Part shown: piece after piece, positions 20,201-27,383 of the stretch
Layout: each line of letters begins with the position of its first letter
Numbering within the stretch: position 1 is the stretch's first letter
Assembly (NCBI GenBank): GCA_963667815.1
Contig: OY764021.1
Length of the DNA: 64,000 nucleotides
Source of the DNA: Saccharicrinis sp963667815
GTDB lineage: Bacteria; Bacteroidota; Bacteroidia; Bacteroidales; Marinilabiliaceae
Direction: 5' to 3' (one strand)
Program-made: the position numbers and the translations under genes
The notes under the pieces: generated by a model
Database searches by the model: none
The model's input: the letters and a program-made list of their open reading frames with translations, nothing else
Told to the model about the DNA's origin: nothing

Positions 20201-20714
20201 TAGCGTAACGGCCTTCACCATCTGTTGCTACACCTTTCATAGTTTTGTTAATCACAACACTCACCCCAGGAAGAGGATCTCCGTTTTCATCAGTCACCCT
20301 ACCTTTTAGAGTATATTGCTTGTTCTGTGCTTGTTCTGATGACGATTTACCCTCACTGATTAGAATAACATTATCCTTAATTTGATAACTATATCCATTT
20401 TTTACCAGTACTTCATTCAGGATATTCTCAATTGATACATTTGGTATCGTAACACTAACCTTTTCAGTTTCAGGAATCAGCCCTTGCATATAAGTAACTT
20501 TCATCCCAGTACGATTCTTTAGATCATTTAAGACCGAAACAATAGTTTTATTCTCATACTTGACATCTAATTTTTGTTGAGAATACGCCGATGTGGCTAC
20601 AAAAAATCCCAGACAAAAGAACAGTACTAACTGTACTATTTTTGAATTCTTTTGCCATAAAGCCCCTGTCCATTTCCGCGCCGGGAAATGGTCGTTTTGA
20701 TAACAATTTTTCAT
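17262..20714 (-). CDS. SusC-family TonB-dependent receptor with N-terminal STN signalling domain
   Basis: An 1150-residue outer-membrane transporter. Order: a long N-terminus and signal peptide (ending near SAYSQ, about residue 46), a secretin/TonB short N-terminal (STN) domain at about 47-120, a carboxypeptidase-like regulatory domain at about 130-215, a plug with the SusC hallmark (KDASATAMYGARGANGVILV), and a C-terminal beta-barrel ending in a terminal Phe (NISF). The STN domain is the part that talks to FecR-type anti-sigma factors, and the fecR-like gene lies just 92 bp upstream on the same strand. This is thus a transducing SusC: ligand import signals through FecR to the ECF sigma factor. 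Substrate unknown. Confidence 0.96.
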   Translation of the reverse strand: MKNCYQNDHFPARKWTGALWQKNSKIVQLVLFFCLGFFVATSAYSQQKLDVKYENKTIVSVLNDLKNRTGMKVTYMQGLIPETEKVSVTIPNVSIENILNEVLVKNGYSYQIKDNVILISEGKSSSEQAQNKQYTLKGRVTDENGDPLPGVSVVINKTMKGVATDGEGRYAMAVMSDDVLKFSFIGYKSRTIPIEGKTKLNVRLKPTQENVDEVTVVAFGSQKKESVVSSITTVKPETLKSSNSDLTSSFAGRIPGLVAWQTGGMPGALTEDEMSTKFYIRGITSFGENANTDPLILLDNVEVSKLDLARIDPEDIESFSVMKDASATAMYGARGANGVILVTTKKGREGQVYTSVRYEAITSMPTREIDVVDPVTYMKAYNEALTGRDPLATPLYTSEKINNTGSGRYPSYVYPANDWYNLLFKDASVNHHMGLNIRGGSKIIQYYASLNYSMDHGMLETDRLNQFDVNIRNNTTALRINLNIDLTPTAKLVVNSTTTQDKYHGPQADVGQAYRLAFNASPVDYAAVYPADEFHDWPHIRFGGLTVNTSNPYAQIQKGYQERSRFSTINRLEYIQNMSAIIKGLELRANGSLYQEGYYQNIFSTDEYLYRLLDYNYQTGEHTLQQVKEGNRSLELQNASNNSAGATRISGEFRLLHTAAWKEHTTSYTAVYQMQQATNSRPVSLLDAIPARNMGLSMRMAYGYKERYYAEASFGYNGSERFAKDNRFGFFPAAGLGWVVSKEPFMLPVSNWLTYMKLRLSYGKVGNDGIGNAGVGSATGTSNSRFVYLPNISINSQDRYSISAYKNPEVTWEIAEQVNFGLDFKLWDGLFDVNVDAYQEVRHNILSQRMAVPATIGLGLFPLDNIGEVKSRGVDFQGKIQHAFNENLWFILNGTVTYNKATFKTIEEAMDKPKWQQRVGHDISQQVGYIAEGLFQTQEEIDNAPTQSGDVMPGDIRYRDINNDGIIDVNDATHIGFPTTPRLIYGLSGVVNYKGVEFNFSFQGSGQRSMFLDPSRLSPFVNDHALLKEIYDDHWTPDNMQSKPFWPRLSTYGLTYHNKEEESYANQENPRYSTYFMREVSFIRCRSLELAYNLPEKLYKKLQMKRLKLYVRANNPFIITNFKLWDPELGSDGFNYPIQKTYSIGANISF

Positions 20715-20806
20715 ACATTTGTAATTCGAGTTAAATTATAATTACTGTTGCAACAGTTTTTATTTAAAATTAAGCGGTAGGTTTTACCAGAACTTACCGC
20801 TCTTTT

Positions 20807-21970
20807 TTAGTTCTTCATTGTAACTTCAATTTCTTCTTTTTGATATTTAAATTCTACAGGACTAATAGCCTGCAACATATCTAATACACTAATTAAATTA
20901 TCATACCTTGGAACACTCCCTTTAAAAGATATTTCCTTCGCTTTATCATCATCATACACAAATTTCACATCGTACCATCGCGATAATCTATTTAAGAATT
21001 CATCCATAGTAACATTTTCCAAAGAGAAGAATCCTTCTTTCCAGGCTATAATTTCAGTAACATCAACCGAGTTAACTTTTAGCAATTGCGATTCTTTATC
21101 AACTATAGCCTGCTGACCTGGTATTAACAATACTTTTTTGTCTGATTCTTTAACATTAATTTTAACACTCCCCGACACTAAAGTAGATTGTACTGTACTT
21201 TCTTCAGGAAAGGCTACTATATTGAACTTTGTTCCTAAAACTGTTAATTCCTGTGCTTCTGTTTCAACAACAAATGGCATATTTTTGTTGTGAGACACTT
21301 CAAAATAAGCTTCTCCCTGCAAGAAAACTCTTCGTTCTTTGCCTTTAAACTTTTGAGGATATTTTAGTTTTGATTCTGCATTTAACCATATTGTTGTTCC
21401 ATCGCTTAATACAATTTTATACTCACCTTTTCTTGGAATAACAATTGTATTATAAACCAATGAATCTTCCAGCTTAGGTTCAACATTTTTTGTTTCAGTA
21501 TATGATACCATGCCTTTATCAATATTGATTAAAGCATCTTTTTCTTTTACTACATTTTTTACTTGTGGCGATAATTCTATTTTACTTCCGTCTGCAAGCT
21601 CAAGGATAGCCTGATTACTTCCCGGCTCAATATTTCCCTGATAATTGTCTGGTCCTACATTACGCCCTAAAAACAATACTGAACTTATAGCTAATACCAA
21701 CAATACAGAAGCAGCTGACATACGATACAACATCATACGTCTTTGGTTAGATCTTCTACTTTCTAACTTCGTACGTGTTGCAAAATAAGTATCATCTAAT
21801 TCCTTTTTGAGCCTTCTGCTCAATTTACTGTTGTCATGTAAAACAGTCATTTTTTGCAAAAAACCATCATTTTCAACACTCTTAGCCTTCCATTCATTAA
21901 GAATAGAAAGCTCCTCGTTTGATAAAGGCTCCTTATTCAGGTATTTATTTATAATTTCATCTATTACCAT
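20807..21970 (-). CDS. FecR-family anti-sigma factor
   Basis: A 387-residue inner-membrane anti-sigma factor. The N-terminal 80 residues are cytoplasmic (sigma-binding). One transmembrane segment follows near 83-104 (MSAASVLLVLAISSVLFLG). The periplasmic FecR domain spans about 170-280 (PRKGEYKIVLSDGTTIWLN, GEAYFEVSHN), and a C-terminal DUF4974-like STN-interacting segment is at about 305-387. It should hold the ECF sigma factor inactive until the STN domain of the SusC signals. It heads the SusCD operon and is transcribed divergently from the sigma gene, with a 264-bp shared regulatory region; in most Bacteroidota loci the two are co-directional. Confidence 0.95.
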   Translation of the reverse strand: MVIDEIINKYLNKEPLSNEELSILNEWKAKSVENDGFLQKMTVLHDNSKLSRRLKKELDDTYFATRTKLESRRSNQRRMMLYRMSAASVLLVLAISSVLFLGRNVGPDNYQGNIEPGSNQAILELADGSKIELSPQVKNVVKEKDALINIDKGMVSYTETKNVEPKLEDSLVYNTIVIPRKGEYKIVLSDGTTIWLNAESKLKYPQKFKGKERRVFLQGEAYFEVSHNKNMPFVVETEAQELTVLGTKFNIVAFPEESTVQSTLVSGSVKINVKESDKKVLLIPGQQAIVDKESQLLKVNSVDVTEIIAWKEGFFSLENVTMDEFLNRLSRWYDVKFVYDDDKAKEISFKGSVPRYDNLISVLDMLQAISPVEFKYQKEEIEVTMKN

Positions 21971-22149
21971 TACGGTTTATCATTTTAACTTAAGAGGTAT
22001 TTCAAAAAAAATCAGCATTAAAAAATTTACCATCCCCTTTTATATAACACTAAGACGATTTAAAAATACTTTTCAGTGACAGGAGGTGTGTTTTTTTTGA
22101 AAATATTTTTAAAATGGACTCTTTTTTGAATTTGGTCGTATTTGTTTTT

Positions 22150-22183
22150 TTTGCCTCTTTCTTACGATTAATTTTTATATTTG
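22150..22183 (+). promoter_or_regulatory. Candidate promoter of the ECF sigma gene
   Basis: TATATTTG at 22176-22183 matches the TAnnTTTG -7 box of Bacteroidota promoters exactly. A TTTG at 22150-22153 could be the -33 element, though the 22-bp spacer is longer than the usual 19-20. The start codon is about 50 bp downstream. It suggests that the sigma gene is read by housekeeping sigma rather than purely by itself. Confidence 0.5.
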
Positions 22184-22234
22184 CGAAAAACAGAATAGTC
22201 TGAAAGGTTTTATACGCTGAGAATCAACGCTCTT

Positions 22235-22786
22235 ATGTCTCGTCAAATAACTAACGAAATATTAATCATGTACAAGAAGGATGAGAAGTCTGCATTCAAG
22301 CTTCTTTTTGATACATATTATATTCCGTTGGTACTTTTTGCAAATAAGATGATTCAGAACGAACACTCTTCTGAAGATATTGTACAGGAAACCTTGATTA
22401 GTTTCTGGCAAAAGAAACGTTTTACCAATGTTAAAAACAACCTTGATTATTATCTTTTCAGATCTGTAAAGAATAAGGCACTTGATTATCTAAAATCGAA
22501 GGATAAGCGACAAGAAGTTTTAATGTCAACTAATGAAGATTACTCTAAAACCGACTTATTTAATAGTGATGATGTTGATGAGTATGTAAAAATGTATAAA
22601 ACCATTGATCTACTTCCCAAAGAACGACGTAAGGTGTTTAAATTGGTTTATTTTGAGGGATACAAATATAAAGAAGTTGCCGAAGAGCTAGAAATAAGTG
22701 TAAATACTGTACAAACACAACTTCGACGTGCACTTCAGTTTTTGCGTGAAAAACTTACTACAAATGATGATAACGACGATGATTAA
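22235..22786 (+). CDS. ECF RNA polymerase sigma factor (Bacteroidetes family)
   Basis: A 183-residue ECF sigma factor. Region 2 (about 20-85) contains SSEDIVQETLISFWQKK, the core-binding and -10 recognition helix. Region 4 (about 125-175) contains LPKERRKVFKLVYFEGYKYK followed by a helix-turn-helix (EVAEELEISVNTVQTQL). The length and the acidic tail (NDDNDDD) fit sigma factors paired with FecR and STN-SusC. It is predicted to activate the fecR-SusC-SusD operon on the opposite strand. The ATG at 22235 lies about 50 bp after a good -7 box. No adjacent fecR gene is present on its own strand; the partner is the divergent gene. Confidence 0.95.
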   Translation: MSRQITNEILIMYKKDEKSAFKLLFDTYYIPLVLFANKMIQNEHSSEDIVQETLISFWQKKRFTNVKNNLDYYLFRSVKNKALDYLKSKDKRQEVLMSTNEDYSKTDLFNSDDVDEYVKMYKTIDLLPKERRKVFKLVYFEGYKYKEVAEELEISVNTVQTQLRRALQFLREKLTTNDDNDDD

Positions 22787-23013
22787 AGAGTTATTCTTAT
22801 TATCATTTTCAAACACTACTCAACATCAGAGCTAAAGTTACTTCTATTACCTATATAAACATTCTTCCATTGTATTGCATTTAAAACAGGCAACTATTTA
22901 ACTTATCTGATCACCAAACCACCACAACTTTTTCATCTTTAACAATTATGAGATATGTATCAATTATTGTAAATTGATCATTGTCTTAAATAATCATATA
23001 AATCTTAAAATCT

Positions 23014-24435
23014 ATGGCTATATACAAATGTCAAGCTTGCGGATATGAATACGATGAAGAAACAGAAGGAACTTTATGGGATGAACTAGAGGAGGACTGG
23101 TGTTGCCCAGTATGTGGCATCAACAAAACTATGTTTGCACAAAAAGAAGATAATGAGACGACCGAAAGCGCCCCTATATCAAATCACAATGATGAAGGAA
23201 TCTCTATGGATTCATATCTAAAGGAATGGTCTAAATCTTCTGAGCCAAACGAAAATCACCTTAGTGAAATTCATCAAATGGCAAAATACGGAGATTCTAT
23301 CTCTGAACCAATGAAAACCAAGATGCCTATTATTTCATGGGATGATATTATTATCAAAGGGGCTCAACTTAATAAAATACCTTTAAACCCTAGCGATGAA
23401 GTTTCTACCCAAACCATTATTGGCCAAAACTCAAAAAGTCCATTAATACTTGAAACACCCATTTATATTAGCCATATGTCTTTTGGTGCGATATCTAAAG
23501 AGTTTAAAACAGCAATGGCCAAAGGAAGTGCTGCAGCTAAAACCTGTATCTGCTCAGGAGAAGGTGGTATTTTAGATGATGAGTTAAACAATGCGTATAA
23601 ATACATTTTTGAATATGTCCCTAATGAATATAGCGTAACAGATGAGTACCTTAAAAAAGTGGATGCCATAGAAATTAAAATTGGTCAGTCGGTTAAACCT
23701 GGCATGGGCGGACATTTACCGGGTGATAAAGTTACCGAAGAAATTGCTCAAATAAGAAATAAACCTATAGGTAAAGATATTCACAGTCCATCTTCATTTA
23801 AAGACATTAAAAACAAGGAGGATTTAAAAAAGAAGGTAGATTGGCTAAGAGATAAATCTAATGGGAAACCAATCGGAATTAAAATTGCTGCTGGTAACAT
23901 TGAGAAAGATCTGGATGAGATGATTTATGCAAATCCAGATTTTATAACAATAGACGGCAGAGGAGGTGCAACCGGGTCTGCAACTAAATATATTAAGGAT
24001 AACACCTCTATTCCGACTCTTTTTGCTTTATACAGAGCAAAAAAACATTTGGAACTTCACAACCGGGAAGATATTGCCATTGTTATAACCGGCGGCCTTA
24101 GAGTTTCACCTGATTTTGCAAAAGCTATTGCTTTAGGAGCTACAGCTGTTGCTATTGCCACGTCAGCAATGATAGCCGGAGGATGTCAGCAATATAGAAT
24201 TTGTAACACAGGAAATTGTCCGGTAGGAATAGCTACGCAAGATCCAGAGCTAAGAAAACGTATCAACATTGACCTTTCAGCAAAGCGAATAGAAAACTTT
24301 TTAAAGGTAAGCACTGAAGAGCTCAAAACATTTGCCAGACTAACCGGAAACTGTAATATCCACGATTTAAGTATTACCGACTTAGGCACTGGAAATTCCG
24401 AAATATCTACACACACAGATATCTCTCATTATTAA
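23014..24435 (+). CDS. Rubredoxin-glutamate synthase-like fusion (FMN-binding, 3Fe-4S)
   Basis: A 473-residue cytoplasmic oxidoreductase. The N-terminus is a rubredoxin-like domain with Cys pairs C6/C9 and C31/C34 (CQAC and CPVC). After a linker, residues about 95-450 match the FMN-binding synthase domain of glutamate synthase large subunits: PIYISHMSFGAIS, GEGG, IKIGQSVKPGMGGHLPG, and the cluster motif C-x5-C-x4-C at C391, C397 and C402. It lacks the glutamine amidotransferase domain. Such short GltB-like proteins are known in archaea and anaerobes, where the electron donor and exact substrate are often uncertain. It stands alone between the sigma locus and the arabinan locus, ending at a convergent terminator. 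Confidence 0.92.
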   Translation: MAIYKCQACGYEYDEETEGTLWDELEEDWCCPVCGINKTMFAQKEDNETTESAPISNHNDEGISMDSYLKEWSKSSEPNENHLSEIHQMAKYGDSISEPMKTKMPIISWDDIIIKGAQLNKIPLNPSDEVSTQTIIGQNSKSPLILETPIYISHMSFGAISKEFKTAMAKGSAAAKTCICSGEGGILDDELNNAYKYIFEYVPNEYSVTDEYLKKVDAIEIKIGQSVKPGMGGHLPGDKVTEEIAQIRNKPIGKDIHSPSSFKDIKNKEDLKKKVDWLRDKSNGKPIGIKIAAGNIEKDLDEMIYANPDFITIDGRGGATGSATKYIKDNTSIPTLFALYRAKKHLELHNREDIAIVITGGLRVSPDFAKAIALGATAVAIATSAMIAGGCQQYRICNTGNCPVGIATQDPELRKRINIDLSAKRIENFLKVSTEELKTFARLTGNCNIHDLSITDLGTGNSEISTHTDISHY

Positions 24436-24443
24436 TTAGAAAA

Positions 24444-24490
24444 AAGAAAAGCTGCATCTAACACCTATGGTGTTAACATGCAGCTTTCAT
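24444..24490. terminator. Bidirectional terminator between convergent genes
   Basis: Outer stem AAAGCTGCAT (24448-24457) with ATGCAGCTTT (24478-24487), plus an inner stem AACACC (24460-24465) with GGTGTT (24468-24473). Read leftward, a T-rich stretch follows, suiting the GH43 operon; read rightward, TTTCATTT follows, suiting the glutamate synthase-like gene. Confidence 0.88.
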
Positions 24491-24506
24491 TTAATATTTT
24501 CAATGC

Positions 24507-25517
24507 TTAATCTAAGTCATCTTGTCTAAAATCCGGCATTCCGTTTTCATCCCAGGCAATGGTTCTTGCTCTGGTATGCCTGTTAAAGTCAAACAAAGAG
24601 TTTCCTCTAATTTGTTCATAAAACCTTGCATGATAAATCAACACATCTGTTTTGCCATCTTCAGCCACAGTAAAGCAACTATGTCCCGGACCAAACCTTC
24701 TTGCTTCTTTATTTGTATAAAAAACAGGTTCTTGTGATTTGTGCCATGATTTAGGATCTAATAAATCTGCATTCTCATCTGCCCATAACATCCCGATACA
24801 GTAATTAGCATCAGTTGCACTGGCAGAATATGTTACAAATATTTTCCCATTCTTCTTTAGCACTGCAGGACCTTCGTTTACTTTATAACCACGTCTCTCC
24901 CAATCCAAAGTAGGATCGCAAATAATCACTTCTTCTCCTTTCAACTTAGTTGGAGATTCCATTTTCGAAATTAATAATGATGTGTTTTCACCCTCTCTTA
25001 CACCTTGAGCCCATATATAATATAGTTCTCCATTATTTTCAAAGGTAGTTGCATCTAATGAAAAGGAGTCTTTTTTAGTGAATATTCTTCCTTCTTCAAC
25101 CCATTCACCTGTTGTTGGATCTTCTGAGTCGTTGGATAAAACATACATACGTATGTGCCAAACGTTATCCGCATCACCAGCCGCAAAATAAACATACCAT
25201 TTACCATTAATTTTATGCAATTCGGGTGCCCAGATATAACCACCCATAGTACCTTCTTCGTGTTTTTTCCAAACAACTACAGGTTCTGCTGTACCAATAC
25301 CATTTATAGTATTTGATTTCCTTATCTCAATTCTATCATATTCAGGAGCTGTTGCAATAAAATAATAAGCTCCGTCATCATTTTTATAAACCCAAGGGTC
25401 TGCTCGTTGTGCTGCAATTGGATTTACATATTCAATCTTTTTTTCACAACAGCCAAAAGTAAAAATGACTACAGCTACTAAAACAATAATTCTTAATCCC
25501 ATTTGTATTTTCTTCAT
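24507..25517 (-). CDS. GH43 exo-alpha-1,5-L-arabinofuranosidase-like lipoprotein (subfamily 26-like)
   Basis: A 336-residue lipoprotein (signal peptide ending FTFGC, Cys23) with a single five-bladed beta-propeller domain. Candidate catalytic residues: D40 in QRADPWVY (base), D155 in FSLDAT (pKa modulator) and E215 in VNEGPAV (acid). RADPWVY with PEYDRIE closely resembles exo-1,5-alpha-L-arabinofuranosidases of GH43 subfamily 26, which strip arabinose from arabinan chain ends. The lipid anchor puts it in the periplasm or at the surface. It lies 148 bp downstream of another GH43 gene, on the strand and side of the HTCS gene, and ends at a bidirectional terminator. Subfamily assigned from memory. 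Confidence 0.88.
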   Translation of the reverse strand: MKKIQMGLRIIVLVAVVIFTFGCCEKKIEYVNPIAAQRADPWVYKNDDGAYYFIATAPEYDRIEIRKSNTINGIGTAEPVVVWKKHEEGTMGGYIWAPELHKINGKWYVYFAAGDADNVWHIRMYVLSNDSEDPTTGEWVEEGRIFTKKDSFSLDATTFENNGELYYIWAQGVREGENTSLLISKMESPTKLKGEEVIICDPTLDWERRGYKVNEGPAVLKKNGKIFVTYSASATDANYCIGMLWADENADLLDPKSWHKSQEPVFYTNKEARRFGPGHSCFTVAEDGKTDVLIYHARFYEQIRGNSLFDFNRHTRARTIAWDENGMPDFRQDDLD

Positions 25518-25562
25518 TACTTTAGTTTATTTTCTCCTGTCTATAACTTTTTATAATAAAAT

Positions 25563-25598
25563 ATCTCAATGACAAAAATAGTATTTGCTCATTGAGAT
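25563..25598. promoter_or_regulatory. Inverted repeat with embedded -7 box between the two GH43 genes
   Basis: ATCTCAATGA (25563-25572) and TCATTGAGAT (25589-25598) are perfect inverted repeats 16 bp apart. The spacer holds TATTTTTG on the minus strand (25580-25573), a TAnnTTTG match about 55 bp before the downstream start codon. It could be an operator or a weak terminator; no -33 element is obvious. Confidence 0.4.
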
Positions 25599-25665
25599 AA
25601 GTTTATAAATTAACCAAAAAGGGATATTAAATATGTCAATCCACATCTATTTTTACCACATTTAA

Positions 25666-27162
25666 TTATGGAGTAGACTTTATGATCTTTTTACCCCAAA
25701 ATCCATGACCGTTTGGTAAAATACCTGAAAATAATATTGTTTTATTTTCATTTTCCCAATCCCATCCAGAAAACAACATAGCCTCAAATTCGATTCCATC
25801 TTCATCTGTAAATACAACTGCATCTCCATTAACTTTGACTCCTGTAATTTTATAGTTGTCATTTTCAAGAGTTACATTACCAGATGATACTACCATTTCA
25901 TTTGAGGTATTAAATGCTTTAGGCGTATATTTCCATTCTCCTACTGGTATTTGTATTTGTCCTTTGTCTGAAAGCTCAAGTAAATCTTTTAATTCAATAA
26001 CTTCCCAGCTACCTTCAATATCTGAATCTATAAAATTCGATTTTTCATCAACAACATTATATCTTTCAGGAGAGAAAACCGGCCAACCATCACTTAACCA
26101 CTTTACCTCACGGCATTGCAATTGAAGCATTAGATTGATTGGAGCTAAGCGTCCCTGATGAAATGCAAAATACTTATCCTCATCTTTAATAACAGCGCAA
26201 TGCGCATTACCTGCCCAGCCTTGCTGATTGTTAAACATGTAAGTATAAGTAAGAATTGGATAGTTGTTAGTTGTATCACTTAAATCATTTCCAAAATAAT
26301 CAAGGAACGGACCTGTAGGTGATTTTGAACGCCCCACTCTGACATTGTAATAAGAGAACAACGAATCATAAGAAACAAATAAATAGTACATATCTTGTTC
26401 TTCATTGTATACAATCTCCGGAGCTTCAATTACGCGTGTTTTTCCATCTGCTCTTCGTGCCACAACAGTTCCCTGATCACCTTTTGTTTTAGCCAGACCA
26501 GTTTCCGGATTCAACTCCATACAAAATAATCCTCCAAAATAAGAACCATAGATCATCCATTCTTTTCCAGTTTTGGGATCAGATAAAACAGTTGGATCAA
26601 TAGCATTCATTTCACTTTCACGGAAAGTTTTAACTACCTCACCTTTATCTTCCCATGGACCTAATGGTGATTTTGAAGTTGCCATACCTATAAATGATCC
26701 ATTGGATCCAAAGTAAGAAAGCGAATAATACAATCTGAATTCATCTCCCTTTTGATGAATATATGGAGCCCATATTCCATCAGGAGATTTACCCTGATTT
26801 GTTTCTTTTACATGCTCCAATGCTTCTGCAGGAAAATCATCAAATACCCATCCTTCAAATTTCCAATGAACCAAATCTTTAGAACTACGAATAGGTGTAT
26901 GACCTATTTCAACAGTAGGATCGTCTTTAAAATTAATATTCGGCGGAATATAATAGGCATCCGTAGAATACAAATAGTAAGTATCTCCCACTTTGATACA
27001 TGTTGGATCATGAACATTTGCCCCATTCCATTTATCCCTGTTTTTTAAAGATGCTATTTTAGTGTAGTCATCCTCATACGGATTTCCCTTATTTTTATCA
27101 TTGGAGGTAGTCGTACACATTTGCATAAGAATACCAACAGCAATAAGTAGAATAATTTTCAT
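25666..27162 (-). CDS. GH43 endo-arabinanase-like lipoprotein with C-terminal beta domain
   Basis: A lipoprotein of about 498 residues with an N-terminal GH43 propeller (about 45-385) and a C-terminal beta-barrel domain (about 395-498) of the type found in two-domain arabinan endo-1,5-alpha-L-arabinosidases. Numbered from the longer frame at 27183, the catalytic triad candidates are D59 (VHDPT), D196 (AIDPT) and E253 (VIEAPEI). I prefer the ATG at 27162 (MKIILLIAVGILMQMC, giving a lipobox Cys) over the frame from 27183, which opens with TTG; an ATG at 27177 is also possible. It likely cuts alpha-1,5-arabinan internally. It is the first gene of a two-gene unit with the exo-GH43 and follows HTCS on the same strand. 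Confidence 0.9.
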   Translation of the reverse strand: MKIILLIAVGILMQMCTTTSNDKNKGNPYEDDYTKIASLKNRDKWNGANVHDPTCIKVGDTYYLYSTDAYYIPPNINFKDDPTVEIGHTPIRSSKDLVHWKFEGWVFDDFPAEALEHVKETNQGKSPDGIWAPYIHQKGDEFRLYYSLSYFGSNGSFIGMATSKSPLGPWEDKGEVVKTFRESEMNAIDPTVLSDPKTGKEWMIYGSYFGGLFCMELNPETGLAKTKGDQGTVVARRADGKTRVIEAPEIVYNEEQDMYYLFVSYDSLFSYYNVRVGRSKSPTGPFLDYFGNDLSDTTNNYPILTYTYMFNNQQGWAGNAHCAVIKDEDKYFAFHQGRLAPINLMLQLQCREVKWLSDGWPVFSPERYNVVDEKSNFIDSDIEGSWEVIELKDLLELSDKGQIQIPVGEWKYTPKAFNTSNEMVVSSGNVTLENDNYKITGVKVNGDAVVFTDEDGIEFEAMLFSGWDWENENKTILFSGILPNGHGFWGKKIIKSTP

Positions 27163-27228
27163 TCGGTTATATAACATAATCAATAATTACTTTTGCTTTA
27201 AAACCATTTTAACACAAACTGATACAAA

Positions 27229-27284
27229 CAAAAGTAACCTGTGTTGTGCATATATATGAGGACAAAAGTTTTTATTAAGAGGAT
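27229..27284 (-). promoter_or_regulatory. Candidate HTCS-activated promoter of the GH43 pair
   Basis: On the minus strand, TACTTTTG (27236-27229) matches the TAnnTTTG -7 box about 65 bp before the GH43 start. There is no good -33 box. Instead, two direct repeats GAGGACA (27257-27263) and GAGGATA (27278-27284), spaced exactly 21 bp, occupy the region upstream. This arrangement fits an activator-dependent promoter with an AraC-type dimer on one DNA face. Confidence 0.5.
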
Positions 27285-27383
27285 AGATCGATATTTAAAC
27301 TTCCCCAATTATGGCTCTATAACTACATTGCATAAAATTTCATACGAAATGACTAAACATTTGTACACCTCAAAATCTTAACC

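Noticed and set aside
22787..23013. A missing fecR or a small gene after the sigma factor
   Set aside because: The 227-bp gap has no frame with family features; the partner anti-sigma gene is the divergent one.
25563..25598. Clear Rho-independent terminator between the GH43 genes
   Set aside because: The loop is 16 bp and no proper T-run follows on either strand, so I list it only as a possible regulatory repeat.
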